In this document: one piece after another, positions 25,240 through 34,084 of the stretch | How positions within the stretch are numbered: the stretch's first letter is position 1 | Layout of the letters: every line of letters begins with the position of its first letter | NCBI GenBank assembly: GCA_023436585.1 | Contig: JAEZIN010000028.1 | Coordinates: 1-64,000, forward strand | DNA length: 64,000 nucleotides | Reading direction: 5' to 3' | From: Bacillota bacterium | GTDB lineage: Bacteria > Bacillota > Clostridia > Christensenellales > Aristaeellaceae | Notes under the pieces: model-generated | Databases searched by the model: none | The model's input: only the letters and a program-made list of their open reading frames with translations | Told to the model about the DNA's origin: nothing | Position numbers and translations under genes: made by a program

Positions 25240-25267
25240 AAACGAGGGGGCCGAGGCCCCCTCGTTT
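25240..25267. repeat. Strong hairpin between binding-protein and permease genes
   Basis: Arms 25240-25252 and 25255-25267 form a perfect 13-bp stem with a 2-base loop (core ACGAGGGGGCC). On the minus strand the stem's own final TTT and a TCTCCCTT tail follow, so it may act as a partial terminator or mRNA stabiliser lowering permease expression relative to the binding protein. Confidence 0.65.
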
Positions 25268-25310
25268 CAGACCGCCCTGAAAATAGGCTTGCGATTCCTG
25301 TGCGGAGGCT

Positions 25311-25430
25311 TCCCCTTGAGGAGAAGCTGCCGCCGAAGGCGGCTGATGAGGTGGCAGCTTTGGAAGGATGTGCAAAACCGTCCACCTCATCCGGCGCTAC
25401 GCGCCACCTTCCCCTATCAGGGGAAGGCTA
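25311..25430. repeat. Dispersed palindromic repeat, two-armed
   Basis: The left arm (25311-25353) ends in GATGAGGTGG and the right arm (25382-25430) begins with its exact reverse complement CCACCTCATC; each arm also holds its own small hairpins (GCCGCCGAAGGCGGC; GGCGCTACGCGCC; CCCCTATCAGGGG). Single arms of the same type recur at 30001-30046 and 41997-42045. No gene is present in 25165-25523. Confidence 0.7.
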
Positions 25431-25523
25431 TAGCACGCGTTATCATCCTTTCGGGAGATGCTTGAGTAGGGTGAGTTAGTCCGACCAAATGAGAAATCAT
25501 TTTCACGGACCGTCTCGAGAAGG

Positions 25524-26744
25524 TTATTCCTGCAGCTTGTCGTATTCGGCGGCCATGTTGTCGGCGGCTTGCCGGGCGGTGATTTCGCCCTTGATTACCT
25601 GGATGACAATTTGATTCATGGGTTTGTACAGCTTATCCAGCACGGGCCACACGAAGCGGGCATCGGTTTCCTTGCCGGTGTTCAGGGCCAGGAATTCCGC
25701 GGCGTGGGCGTCCTTCATGGTCACAGGCAGGCTGATCATGGGATAGAAGCCGGCGGGCAGCGCGGCGGCTGCGGCGTCCACGCCCTCCTGGGTGCACAGC
25801 CAGGCAAGGAAAGCCTTGGCTTCTTCGGGATGCGCGGATTTTGCGTTCATGGTGATGGCCATGTCGGGATGGAAGGTGATGGCCGTGGCTCGGCCCTCAG
25901 GCGCGGGCATGGCGAATACGCCCCAGTTGAAGCCTACATCGCCGTAGGTGCCGGAGGTCCAGCTGCCGTCCATGAACATGGCGGCCTTGCCGGTGGCAAA
26001 CAGGATTTGGCTGTCGTTGTAGGTGACGGATGCGTAACCCTCGGGCAGATAGGGAGCCAGCTTGGCGACATCGGCAAAGGCGGACGCAAAGGCTTCGTCG
26101 TTCATCTTCTTTTCGCCGGTCTCATACTTGACGCGTTCGGCTGCGCCGCCCACATAGTTGGGCAGCATGCCCAGGAACAGGCACTCCAGGATGTCCCACT
26201 CGTCGGCCACGCCGTTGGCCATGGGCGTGATGCCGGCGGCCTTGAGCTTTTCGCAGGCGGCCTGGAAAGCCTCGAACGTCGTGGGAATCTCGATGCCCTG
26301 CTGGGCGAAGATATCCTTGTTGTAGTACACCGCGTGGGAGACGGCCGCGAAGGGCACGGCAAACATTTTACCATCGGATGTCTGCCATGGCGCCAGTGTC
26401 GAGGCGGAGAAGTTTTCTTTCAAACCAGGGATATCGCTGCAGTCGGCAAAGTAGCCGACGTTGAACAGCTCCAGGCCGGTGGCGTAGGAACGGGCATACA
26501 TCAAATCCGGGCCGGTGCCGGAATCCAGCTGCAGGCGCAGCGTGGCGTTGTAATCCGGCGGGTTGGTGGGCTGGAATACGATAGAAACGCCCGTTTTTTC
26601 TTTGTACAGGGCCAGCAGGTTGTTCATCTGCTCCACGTCGTCGGCCCGCCAGGAGCCCATGGTCAACGTAACTTCCGCGCTCGCGGAGAATACAGGCGTC
26701 AACACCAACAGAACCGCCAGGACAAGTACAAGCAGCCTCTTCAT
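25524..26744 (-). CDS. ABC sugar transporter solute-binding protein
   Basis: A 406-residue extracellular binding protein of the MalE-like (SBP_bac_1) family. A signal peptide (KRLLVLVLAVLLVLTPVFSASA) precedes a mature protein beginning EVTLTMGSWRADDVEQMNNLL, the usual first strand and helix of the fold. No lipobox cysteine is seen at the cleavage site, which is unusual for a Gram-positive binding protein that should be membrane tethered. An AAGGAGG site precedes the ATG. It heads the operon; no ATPase gene is present, as for CUT1 systems sharing a MsmK/MsiK-type ATPase. Confidence 0.93.
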   Translation of the reverse strand: MKRLLVLVLAVLLVLTPVFSASAEVTLTMGSWRADDVEQMNNLLALYKEKTGVSIVFQPTNPPDYNATLRLQLDSGTGPDLMYARSYATGLELFNVGYFADCSDIPGLKENFSASTLAPWQTSDGKMFAVPFAAVSHAVYYNKDIFAQQGIEIPTTFEAFQAACEKLKAAGITPMANGVADEWDILECLFLGMLPNYVGGAAERVKYETGEKKMNDEAFASAFADVAKLAPYLPEGYASVTYNDSQILFATGKAAMFMDGSWTSGTYGDVGFNWGVFAMPAPEGRATAITFHPDMAITMNAKSAHPEEAKAFLAWLCTQEGVDAAAAALPAGFYPMISLPVTMKDAHAAEFLALNTGKETDARFVWPVLDKLYKPMNQIVIQVIKGEITARQAADNMAAEYDKLQE

Positions 26745-26769
26745 GGATAAGCCTCCTTATGCAATTTGG

Positions 26770-26788
26770 CCTTCCCGCGCCGGGAAGG
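26770..26788 (-). promoter_or_regulatory. Leader hairpin of the sugar-transport operon
   Basis: CCTTCCCG (26770-26777) and CGGGAAGG (26781-26788) form an 8-bp stem with a 3-base loop inside the predicted untranslated leader, between the transcription start and the ribosome binding site. It may stabilise the mRNA or act as an operator half-site pair. Confidence 0.45.
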
Positions 26789-26803
26789 CACATCCTTAAG
26801 AGC

Positions 26804-26832
26804 ATATTACCAAATGTACCTATATATGTCAA
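26804..26832 (-). promoter_or_regulatory. SigmaA promoter of the sugar-transport operon
   Basis: On the minus strand, TTGACA (26832-26827) and TAATAT (26809-26804) are 17 bases apart and lie about 60 bases before the binding-protein ATG. The remaining sequence from 26833 to 27032 shows no gene. Confidence 0.8.
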
Positions 26833-27032
26833 CCATAACTTGGAAGAGATGTATTGAAATGTTTTGTATTGTATTATATGGAAGAATACGATTCAAGTCT
26901 TGTATAGGATGGGCATCTGGGTATGCTGCGGGCAAAATGCATTCAAAGCGGCGTATGACCTGTATTCTCAAGGCATGCAGATTATCCTATCTGCGGGATG
27001 CCCCGCCATACCCGTGCCATGAGAGCGGGCAG

Positions 27033-27067
27033 AAAAAACCCGCCGTATGCCGGAGGGCACCAGCGGG
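27033..27067 (-). terminator. Terminator of the small secreted-protein gene
   Basis: On the minus strand a stem built from CCCGC...GCGGG with an inner GTGCC/GGCAT pairing (one wobble) is followed by TTTTTT (27038-27033). Confidence 0.6.
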
Positions 27068-27198
27068 CTTGTAACAAGGCGGGCGGAGAATCGAAGAAAT
27101 GCGGTTACTTCCTTAAGTCAGGGACAGGTCGTGCATGTAACCAAATAGGTGTCAAAGATACAGTTGCACTTGGAACACTTCTCCACATACCGGTGGTT

Positions 27199-27486
27199 TT
27201 ACCCGGTATGTCCGCCATCTACCGTTACTTTGGTATGGGCCTCTGATGTGACCTGATCAGTGACCCATCTTGTCTCACTGCATCCGCTCCACTCGCATTC
27301 TTCCTGCTGTTGGTGTATTCTGTTTTGGGTGGGATAGTCAACGTAACTGTAAATGGTTCTCATGGGGCCGGACGTATCCCAAAGATGCGGAAGCGGCCAG
27401 TGGCTGGCGGCCAGTGCAACGATCGGTACGGTAATGGCAATCAGGACCAAAGCGACAAAGATTCGCGATTTGCGGCTCTTATTCAT
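27199..27486 (-). CDS. Small secreted or membrane-anchored protein, unknown
   Basis: A 95-residue product with a basic start (MNKSRKSR), a hydrophobic helix (IFVALVLIAITVPIVALAA) that could be a signal peptide or anchor, and a mature part rich in His, Trp, Tyr and with two Cys (CEWSGC) that could form a disulphide. GGAGG lies 5 bases before the ATG, and the gene has its own promoter (27545-27573) and terminator, which supports it being real despite its size. No family is recognised. Confidence 0.6.
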   Translation of the reverse strand: MNKSRKSRIFVALVLIAITVPIVALAASHWPLPHLWDTSGPMRTIYSYVDYPTQNRIHQQQEECEWSGCSETRWVTDQVTSEAHTKVTVDGGHTG

Positions 27487-27544
27487 GTTGCCTCCATTGT
27501 TTGATGTCGTGGAGATTGAAAATTATTCCACCCGCCCAAAATCC

Positions 27545-27573
27545 ATTATATTGGAATTTATATACATAATCAA
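27545..27573 (-). promoter_or_regulatory. SigmaA promoter of the small secreted-protein gene
   Basis: On the minus strand TTGATT (27573-27568) and TATAAT (27550-27545) are separated by 17 bases. The surrounding 27520-27620 is very AT-rich compared with its neighbours. Confidence 0.7.
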
Positions 27574-27700
27574 ATAAATAATACATATTATCATATTATT
27601 TACACTATTTACATTATCGTGCTATATACTTAGCTGTTGCAGAAATTTGGGCCGGGCACTGCACTCCGTCCCGCCCGCGATGCCTTTTCAGTCAACCGGA

Positions 27701-29827
27701 TCATTCTTCCCTCTGCGCCATTTCCCACATGCCGATGAAGGCATCGCAAAAGCGCGTGCCGCTGATTCCTCCGTTGCTCAATTGAATGCATAGGTCGCGT
27801 ACCTGCCTGTCCCTGGTGAAAAAGCCCACGTCCTCCCGGCCGAAGATCATCAACCCAGCAATCTCCTGGTAGGCTTTGATCTCTTCCGGGCCGATCGTCC
27901 ACATATGCTCCTGCCAGTATTCAAGGTCGGCCTTGGCAAGTTCGAGCTGTTCGGTGAGCTGTTTTTTCTCCTCCGGGGCACAGGTTAGAAGCTTATCCGA
28001 AAGAAGCGAAATGTCCTGTTGGGCGTTTGTCTCCCGTTTCCGGCTTTCCGGGTCCTCCACCGGGGCGCTTTCGCATGGGTATAGGGTGACTTTCTGCCGG
28101 CCGGGCAGGTTTTCCATATAGAAGCTTAAAAAGCGCAACGCGTCCGCCTGATTTTTAGAGGCGGGATTTACGATCATGACGTTCAGGTTGACGGGCAGAA
28201 TTTTCTCGAAACCCGCGTCGATGGAAAGGGGGAGAAGGCTGTATCCCTCAGTCAGGAAGCTGCCGCTCCCCGGCAGGAAAAAGAACCTGTCGCAAAACAG
28301 CGCCGGCGTTTCCGGCAGGGGGGATATGGGGCCTGTATTCCCTAGCAGGGGAGCGATCTCCTCCCACCGCAAAATGAGGCGGCGGAAGGTATCCTTGTCA
28401 AACGGCATAGCGGGGTCTTTCGCGGTGGCGGCGGATAGGTACGTGTACAGGATCTGCCGGAGCACGGCTTCGGATGTCCCGGACATGGAATTTATCAGCG
28501 GCTCGTTGCCCATGGCCCTATCTTCCATCAGGTCCATCAATTCAAACAGCGTATTGGGAATGGCGATGCCCTCTTTTGCAAAAAGTTCGGGGTTGTAGCC
28601 CAGTGCGCCAAAGCAGGAAGCGTCCATGGGCAGGGCGTACAGCCTGCCCTCCCTTTTTACCTGCTCCACCATGCGGGGATACATGGCGGATACGGCGTTC
28701 ATAAGCGCCGCCTCATTGGACAGGTCCAGGGCGAAGCCCTTGTCCAGCATGGCGGCGCAGATGGGCGTTCCCGTATTCATGGCGTATATATCCACATCGT
28801 CGTTACGCAAAACAAGCTGCAGCGCCAGCTCATCCGCATCCGACAGGTTTTTTTGCACATATACCACCGGTATGGTTGGGTTCGCCTTGATAAAAGCGCG
28901 CACCACGTTAGGGTCCAGGTCACTGCCCGCGATGTGCAGGGGGCGGGCACCTAAGGCGCTTTTCAGGTCGTAAACGGTGACCGATTCGTTAGGGACGATG
29001 GCGGTATATATCCCGCCGGGAAGCAGCTCGGCCCGGACCGTCATGCCGTTTGGGTTGACGTTCAGATACCCGCCCTCTTGAAAAGCCGTGCCCTCGCGGG
29101 ACAGGTATACAGCCCCGTTGCCAGTCATGGCGATGGTGCGGCTTTCCTTGTCGTAGGCAAGGCCGGCCATGTTTCCTTCGGGAACATCCAGCAGCTTTTG
29201 CATTTGCAGGGTGCTTATGTCGCATACGTGCAGTTTGTCTATTGTCCCCAAGGATGTGGTTTGGACAAGAATTTGCTCTTCCTCATAGGCGCATACGTCC
29301 CGGGCATCCTTGATCCTGTCGGGAAGCTGCGCGCCAGATTCCAGGTCAAAGATAAAGAGGCTGTAGAAGGAGGTGGATTCGAAATCCTGGGCCAGCAGAA
29401 AGATACGGCCGCCGGCCATGGCGGCTTTTTCGATGGAGATGCCCGCATCCTCCATGCCTGTCCAGTCCAACTGGCGGTATGGCTCATAGGCAAGGCTGCC
29501 GCCTACAGAGTTGAATTTGAATACAGCGCCGGTGATTCTGTCCACGGCCAGGATGTCATTTTCTCCCGGCAGAAAGAACATGTTGTTGGGGAAGTCGCCT
29601 TGTATGGGAGTGGCCTGGCCGGAGGGGTCCAGCGAGTACAGCTCTTTATGGCCGGCATAGGCATAGGCCGTGTTCCCGATCCGGAATAGTTGGTAAGGGT
29701 CGGCGATGGCATCGGCTGGGATAAGGGCAGACTGGGCCATGCCGGGGAGGGCGGGGAGAAGGAGGAGTGAAAGAAGGAGCACGGAAAGGAGAAGGGGTAG
29801 GGGGGCAGGGCGGAGGGTTTGCTTCAT
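27701..29827 (-). CDS. Secreted protein: beta-propeller-like region plus solute-binding domain
   Basis: A 708-residue exported protein. A long leucine-rich signal sequence (residues 1-35) is followed by about 260 residues of repeated beta-sheet blades (for example LYSLDPSGQATPI, VFKFNSVGGSLAYE, LFIFDLESGAQLPD, VHVCDIST-like, VYLSREGTAF), suggestive of a propeller. From about residue 300 it resembles an extracellular solute-binding protein (NVVRAFIKANPTIPVVYVQ, then LYALPMDASCFGALGYNPELF). A charged, helical insert (about 590-640) lies near the C-terminus. ATG 29827 is chosen because it places the signal peptide at the N-terminus, though no strong ribosome site is seen; ATG 29911 is the alternative. 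The nearby sugar ABC genes may be related. Assignment of the N-terminal fold is inference. Confidence 0.7.
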   Translation of the reverse strand: MKQTLRPAPLPLLLSVLLLSLLLLPALPGMAQSALIPADAIADPYQLFRIGNTAYAYAGHKELYSLDPSGQATPIQGDFPNNMFFLPGENDILAVDRITGAVFKFNSVGGSLAYEPYRQLDWTGMEDAGISIEKAAMAGGRIFLLAQDFESTSFYSLFIFDLESGAQLPDRIKDARDVCAYEEEQILVQTTSLGTIDKLHVCDISTLQMQKLLDVPEGNMAGLAYDKESRTIAMTGNGAVYLSREGTAFQEGGYLNVNPNGMTVRAELLPGGIYTAIVPNESVTVYDLKSALGARPLHIAGSDLDPNVVRAFIKANPTIPVVYVQKNLSDADELALQLVLRNDDVDIYAMNTGTPICAAMLDKGFALDLSNEAALMNAVSAMYPRMVEQVKREGRLYALPMDASCFGALGYNPELFAKEGIAIPNTLFELMDLMEDRAMGNEPLINSMSGTSEAVLRQILYTYLSAATAKDPAMPFDKDTFRRLILRWEEIAPLLGNTGPISPLPETPALFCDRFFFLPGSGSFLTEGYSLLPLSIDAGFEKILPVNLNVMIVNPASKNQADALRFLSFYMENLPGRQKVTLYPCESAPVEDPESRKRETNAQQDISLLSDKLLTCAPEEKKQLTEQLELAKADLEYWQEHMWTIGPEEIKAYQEIAGLMIFGREDVGFFTRDRQVRDLCIQLSNGGISGTRFCDAFIGMWEMAQREE

Positions 29828-30000
29828 AAGTACAGGCCATGCCTTTCTTAAGGATGGGGAGAAGGTTATTTTTGCTTTTGGTTGTATGGGGATGAATGGA
29901 AGACGTTCCATGATTTTGGTGATGGAATGATTCTATTATATGGGAAGTTTTGGGATGGGACAAGAGAGGAGATGTAAAAAAGGCCTTGGAGGGGGTAATA

Positions 30001-30046
30001 CACCTCATTCGGCGCTCCGCGCCACCTTCCCCCCGAGGGGAAGGCT
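30001..30046. repeat. Dispersed palindromic repeat, single arm
   Basis: Begins CACCTCAT and carries the small hairpins GGCGCTCCGCGCC and a CCCC/GGGG pair, closely matching the right arm at 25382-25430. It lies in the gap 29828-30216, which otherwise holds only the prfC promoter. Confidence 0.7.
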
Positions 30047-30149
30047 TTGACTATTTCTCAAGTGGTTCAAGTATATGAAGCAACCAGAAAACAGCTTGAA
30101 TTCTTTTTTGCTAGCTTACACCAATTACTCCCTCATCTTACTGAAAAAG

Positions 30150-30178
30150 TTGCATCTCTTCTATTCCTATGGTAAAAT
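30150..30178 (+). promoter_or_regulatory. SigmaA promoter of prfC
   Basis: TTGCAT (30150-30155) and TAAAAT (30173-30178) are 17 bases apart, about 40 bases before the prfC ATG. Confidence 0.6.
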
Positions 30179-30216
30179 AACAAATTGGCTTCCACATTAC
30201 CTTGGGAGGTAGACTC

Positions 30217-31839
30217 ATGCTGCCTAATCCCGGCACCGCAGAATTTCAGGCGACGCTGCACGAGCAAGTGAACAAGCGCCGCACCTTTGCCATTATCAGC
30301 CATCCCGACGCGGGCAAGACCACGTTGACGGAAAAGCTGCTGCTTTACGGCGGCGCCATCCGCCAGGCCGGCAGCGTGAAGGCCCGCAAGGCCGAGCGCC
30401 ACGCCACCTCCGACTGGATGGAGATCGAGAAGCAGCGCGGCATTTCCGTTACCTCCAGCGCCATGCAGTTCGAGTTTGACGGCTTCCGCATCAACATCCT
30501 GGATACGCCTGGCCATCAGGATTTCAGCGAGGATACCTACCGTGTGCTGGTGGCGGCCGACGCGGCGGTGATGCTCATCGACGCGGCCAAGGGTGTGGAA
30601 GAGCAGACCATCAAGCTGTTCAAGGTTTGCCGGCTGCGCAACATTCCCATCTTCACGTTTGTGAACAAGATGGACCGGGCCGCCAAGGACCCGTTTGCCC
30701 TGATGGAAGAGCTGGAACAGGTGCTGGGCATCCGCTCCTGCCCCATCAACTGGCCCATCGGCGTGGACGGCGACTTCCAGGGCGTGTACCACCGGGACAG
30801 TGAGATCATCGAGCTGTATACCGGCGGCGACCACGGCAAGAACAAGGTCGAAAAAACGGAGATCGAGCTTACCGATCCCGCTTTAAAAGACATCCTCCAG
30901 GGCCACTATATTAAGCGGCTGAAGGATGAAATCGAGCTGTTGGATGTGGCCGGCGATACGTTTGATTTGAGCGCAGTTCGGCAGGGGCAGTTGACGCCGC
31001 TGTTCTTCGGCTCGGCTATCACCAACTTTGGCGTGGAGCCGTTTTTGAAGCGCTTTTTGCAGTTCACGCCGCCGCCCTTATCCCGCAAGAGCGACCAGGG
31101 CGAGATACACCCGGAAGACCCGCAGTTTTCAGGCTTCATCTTCAAGATACAGGCCAACATGAACCCCGCGCATAGGGACAGGCTGGCGTTTTTGCGGGTG
31201 GTCAGCGGCGCGTTCGAAAAGGGTATGACGGTGTGGCACAGCGGCACCGACAAGGACATTCAATTGAAGCAGCCCCAGCAGTTCATGGCCGACGAGCGGG
31301 AAGCGGTGGAGGAGGCCTGGGCGGGCGATATCATCGGCCTGTTCGACCCCGGAATATTCGGGCTGGGGGATACGCTTTCCATTGGCCGCAAGATGCATTA
31401 TGAGGACATCCCCGTGTTCGCGCCGGAGCATTTTGCCCGGGTGCGGCCTGTGGACAGCATGAAGCGCAAGCAGTTTGTAAAGGGCATCACGCAGTTAAGC
31501 CAGGAAGGTGCCATACAGACCTTTGTGCGCACAGAGTTGGGCCGGGAGGATTTTCTGGTGGGTGTCGTCGGCGTTCTGCAGTTTGATGTGCTGGCCTACC
31601 GGTTAAAAGCCGAGTACGGCGCGGAGATATTGATGGACAACCTGCCCTTTAGGTTCGTGCGGTGGGTGGCATCAAGCCCAAAGCCGGTGGATCAGTTGAA
31701 GCTTACCTCCACCAGCGGCCGGGCCAAGGACAGCCAGCAGCGGGATGTGCTGCTGTTTGAAAACGAGTGGAGCGTGCGCCTGGCTTCGGAAAACAATCCG
31801 GGCCTGCAGCTTACGGAAACAGCCTCGAGGCATGCGTGA
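30217..31839 (+). CDS. prfC: Peptide chain release factor 3
   Basis: A 540-residue translational GTPase of the RF3 family, which recycles RF1/RF2 from the ribosome after termination. GTPase boxes are all present: SHPDAGKTTLTEKLL (G1, residues 24-38), the switch region with RGISVTSSAMQF, DTPGHQDF (G3) and NKMD (G4). The C-terminal RF3 domain with FVRTELGREDFLVGVVGVLQFDV is intact, and length is normal. ATG 30217 is chosen, with TTGGGAGG before it. It is followed by a structured element and by typA, giving two translational GTPases side by side. Confidence 0.97.
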   Translation: MLPNPGTAEFQATLHEQVNKRRTFAIISHPDAGKTTLTEKLLLYGGAIRQAGSVKARKAERHATSDWMEIEKQRGISVTSSAMQFEFDGFRINILDTPGHQDFSEDTYRVLVAADAAVMLIDAAKGVEEQTIKLFKVCRLRNIPIFTFVNKMDRAAKDPFALMEELEQVLGIRSCPINWPIGVDGDFQGVYHRDSEIIELYTGGDHGKNKVEKTEIELTDPALKDILQGHYIKRLKDEIELLDVAGDTFDLSAVRQGQLTPLFFGSAITNFGVEPFLKRFLQFTPPPLSRKSDQGEIHPEDPQFSGFIFKIQANMNPAHRDRLAFLRVVSGAFEKGMTVWHSGTDKDIQLKQPQQFMADEREAVEEAWAGDIIGLFDPGIFGLGDTLSIGRKMHYEDIPVFAPEHFARVRPVDSMKRKQFVKGITQLSQEGAIQTFVRTELGREDFLVGVVGVLQFDVLAYRLKAEYGAEILMDNLPFRFVRWVASSPKPVDQLKLTSTSGRAKDSQQRDVLLFENEWSVRLASENNPGLQLTETASRHA

Positions 31840-31856
31840 TTCGAAGGTACTGGGTG

Positions 31857-32011
31857 ACGTAGCCCGCCGCCACCAGTGGTGGAAATGAGGCGGGCGGAGG
31901 AAACGCGCGAAACAAGCGATGAGATCGGGAACGATCCATCGCGCCGATTGAGCTCGTGGGAGGAAAGCCCTGGTCGCGTCCGCAGATGCGAAACTCAAGA
32001 TATATGATTGG
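31857..32011 (+). ncRNA. Structured non-coding element, copy 2
   Basis: The 341-base prfC-typA gap begins with an element resembling 51-242. A long stem GCCCGCC (31862-31868)/GGCGGGC (31889-31895) encloses CCACC-AGT-GGTGG (31870-31882); GCGAAACAAGC follows (31907-31917); then a hairpin of GCGATG and GATCG arms capped by GGAA (31915-31942); then ATTGAGC (31947-31953), an AGCCCT block, and an end with TGATTGG (32005-32011). Relative to copy 1 both hairpins retain pairing and loop sequence while arm sequence differs. Strand is inferred from the GNRA-type loop and the shared orientation with the flanking genes. Confidence 0.5.
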
Positions 32012-32088
32012 TTAATAACCGTGGTGTTTTTCTACCGTCAATTGCCTCAGATTGTAAAGAGTAGATTGACTGCCTAAGAAAAGAAGAC

Positions 32089-32134
32089 GTCGCTCCTATA
32101 GGAGCGACCAAAGGGCTTTCCGATCGCCCTTTGG
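32089..32134 (+). promoter_or_regulatory. Two tandem hairpins in the typA leader
   Basis: GTCGCTCC/GGAGCGAC (32089-32096, 32101-32108; 4-base loop) is followed at once by CCAAAGGGC/GCCCTTTGG (32108-32116, 32126-32134; 9-base loop). They end 46 bases before the typA ATG. The second resembles the repeat hairpins at 33996 and 41865. No T-run follows, so a simple terminator is unlikely. Confidence 0.5.
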
Positions 32135-32180
32135 AAACCTTCGGGGCCGTCACTTACGACGATTTAGGAAGGAAGTATTT

Positions 32181-33995
32181 ATGACCCGGGATGACATCCG
32201 CAATATCGCCATTATCGCCCACGTGGACCACGGCAAGACCACCCTGGTGGACCAAATGCTCAAGCAGGGCGGCGTATACCGCGAAAACCAGCAGGTCGTC
32301 GACCGGGTCATGGACTCCAACGACCTGGAGCGGGAGCGGGGCATAACGATCCTGAGCAAAAACACCGCCGTGCATTACGGCGATACGCGCATCAACATTG
32401 TGGACACCCCCGGCCATGCCGACTTTTCCGGCGAGGTGGAGCGGGTACTTAAAATGGTGGATGGCGTGCTGCTTCTGATTGACAGCTTTGAAGGCCCCAT
32501 GCCCCAAACGCGCTTTGTGTTGAAAAAGGCGCTGGAGCTGCAATTGAAGGTACTGATCGTCATCAACAAGGTGGACAGGCCCGACGCCCGCTGTGAGGAA
32601 GTGGTGGGCGAGATCCTGGACCTTCTAATCGACCTGAACGCCGACGAAAGCACCCTGGAGCACCCCATCCTGTTCGTGTCGGCCCGCAAAGGCACAGCCA
32701 CGCTCGATATGGCCGAGCCGGGAGAAAATTTGAAGCCCCTGTTCGACGCCATACTGCAGTTTATCCCGGCACCCGTAGGCGAAATGGAAGGCCCTGCCCA
32801 GGTGCTGATTTCCACCATCGACTACAATGAGTACGTGGGCCGCATCGGCGTGGGCCGCATACAGCGGGGCACGCTGAAGGAAGGCATGACCGTTGTGCAC
32901 ACCAACCAGGAGACAGGCTTAACCAGCGCTCCCTGGCGGCTGACGGGCCTTTTTCGGTATGACGGCCTAAAGCGCGTGCCGGCTCAGGAAGTGGCCATGG
33001 GCGATATCGTGGCGCTCACCGGCATGGAGGACCTGTCCATCGGCGATACGGTGTGCGATCCCGCCCAGGTAGAGGCGCTGCCCTTTGTGCGCATCAGCGA
33101 GCCGACGGTGAAGATGAGCTTTTCCGTTAACGACAGCCCCTATGCCGGCCGGGAGGGGCAGTACGTCACCAGCCGCCATTTGCGGGCGCGCCTGTTCAAA
33201 GAGCTTCAAACCGACGTCTCGCTGAGGGTGACGGAGACCGACAGCCCGGACACCTTCGAGGTCTGCGGCCGCGGTGAGCTGCACCTTTCCATTTTGATCG
33301 AGACCATGCGCCGCCAGGGCTATGAGTTCCAGGTATCAAAGCCCGAAGTGCTCTACCGCGAGATTGACGGCGAAATGTGCGAGCCTATGGAGCGTATGGT
33401 GGCCGATGTGCCCCAGGCCTATGCCGGGGCCGTGATCGAGAAGATCGGCCGCCGCCGGGGCGTGCTAGCCAACATGGGCGGCGGTGACCGCGTGCGGCTG
33501 GAGTTTCTCGTTCCTTCCCGCGGGCTGTTCGGCTACAGGTCCGAATTTCTCACCGACACGCGCGGTGAGGGCATCATGTCCGCCGTGTTCAACGGCTATG
33601 AGCCGTTAAAGGGCGACATCCCCCACCGCAACGTAGGCGCGCTTGTCTGCTTTGAAACCGGCGAATCCACCTCCTATGGCCTGTTCTATGTCCAGGAACG
33701 CGGCACGCTGTTCATAGGCTCCGGTATCCCTGTGTACGCCGGCATGATCTGCGGCCAGAACGCACGGCCCGGCGACCTGGTGGTGAACGTCTGCAAGAAA
33801 AAGCACGCGACCAATATCCGCAACTCCGCCTCCGCGGAGGAAAGCCTGCGCCTGATCTCCGTACACCCGCTTACCCTGGAGGAGTGCCTGGAGTTTATCG
33901 ACGATGACGAGTTGCTGGAGATCACGCCCAAATCCCTGCGCATGCGCAAGCGGCAGCTAAGCCACGACCAGCGCATGAAGGCCAACAGGAAGTGA
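32181..33995 (+). CDS. typA: Ribosome-associated translational GTPase TypA/BipA
   Basis: A 604-residue EF-G-like GTPase of normal family length that assists ribosome assembly and stress adaptation. It has AHVDHGKTTLVD (G1, residues 12-23), RGITILSKN (switch), DTPGHADFSGEVERV (G3) and NKVD (G4), and the TypA-specific C-terminal part (RSEFLTDTRGEGIMSAVFNGYEP, NVCKKKHATNIRNSASAEESLRL). AAGGAAG lies 9 bases before the ATG. A repeat and a strong terminator follow. Confidence 0.97.
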   Translation: MTRDDIRNIAIIAHVDHGKTTLVDQMLKQGGVYRENQQVVDRVMDSNDLERERGITILSKNTAVHYGDTRINIVDTPGHADFSGEVERVLKMVDGVLLLIDSFEGPMPQTRFVLKKALELQLKVLIVINKVDRPDARCEEVVGEILDLLIDLNADESTLEHPILFVSARKGTATLDMAEPGENLKPLFDAILQFIPAPVGEMEGPAQVLISTIDYNEYVGRIGVGRIQRGTLKEGMTVVHTNQETGLTSAPWRLTGLFRYDGLKRVPAQEVAMGDIVALTGMEDLSIGDTVCDPAQVEALPFVRISEPTVKMSFSVNDSPYAGREGQYVTSRHLRARLFKELQTDVSLRVTETDSPDTFEVCGRGELHLSILIETMRRQGYEFQVSKPEVLYREIDGEMCEPMERMVADVPQAYAGAVIEKIGRRRGVLANMGGGDRVRLEFLVPSRGLFGYRSEFLTDTRGEGIMSAVFNGYEPLKGDIPHRNVGALVCFETGESTSYGLFYVQERGTLFIGSGIPVYAGMICGQNARPGDLVVNVCKKKHATNIRNSASAEESLRLISVHPLTLEECLEFIDDDELLEITPKSLRMRKRQLSHDQRMKANRK

Positions 33996-34054
33996 CCCAA
34001 GGGCTCTGCCCTTGGGAATCCTGCCAAAGGGACATTGTCCCTTTGGAATCCCGG
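33996..34054. repeat. Dispersed tandem-hairpin repeat
   Basis: Two hairpins, CCAAGGGC/GCCCTTGG and CCAAAGGGAC/GTCCCTTTGG, each followed by GAATCC or AATCCC. The same unit occurs at 41865-41920 and, inverted, at 42071-42126. Confidence 0.7.
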
Positions 34055-34084
34055 GTTTGGGGAAATTATGACAAGCGTTAAAGG

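Noticed and set aside
25569..26750. Long plus-strand frame opposite the solute-binding protein gene
   Set aside because: Gly/His-rich shadow of a GC-rich gene on the other strand; the minus-strand product has a signal peptide and family match.
31840..32180. RNase P RNA, tmRNA or a cobalamin riboswitch in the prfC-typA gap
   Set aside because: The conserved cores of these RNAs do not match; the hairpin set instead matches the copy at 51-242.
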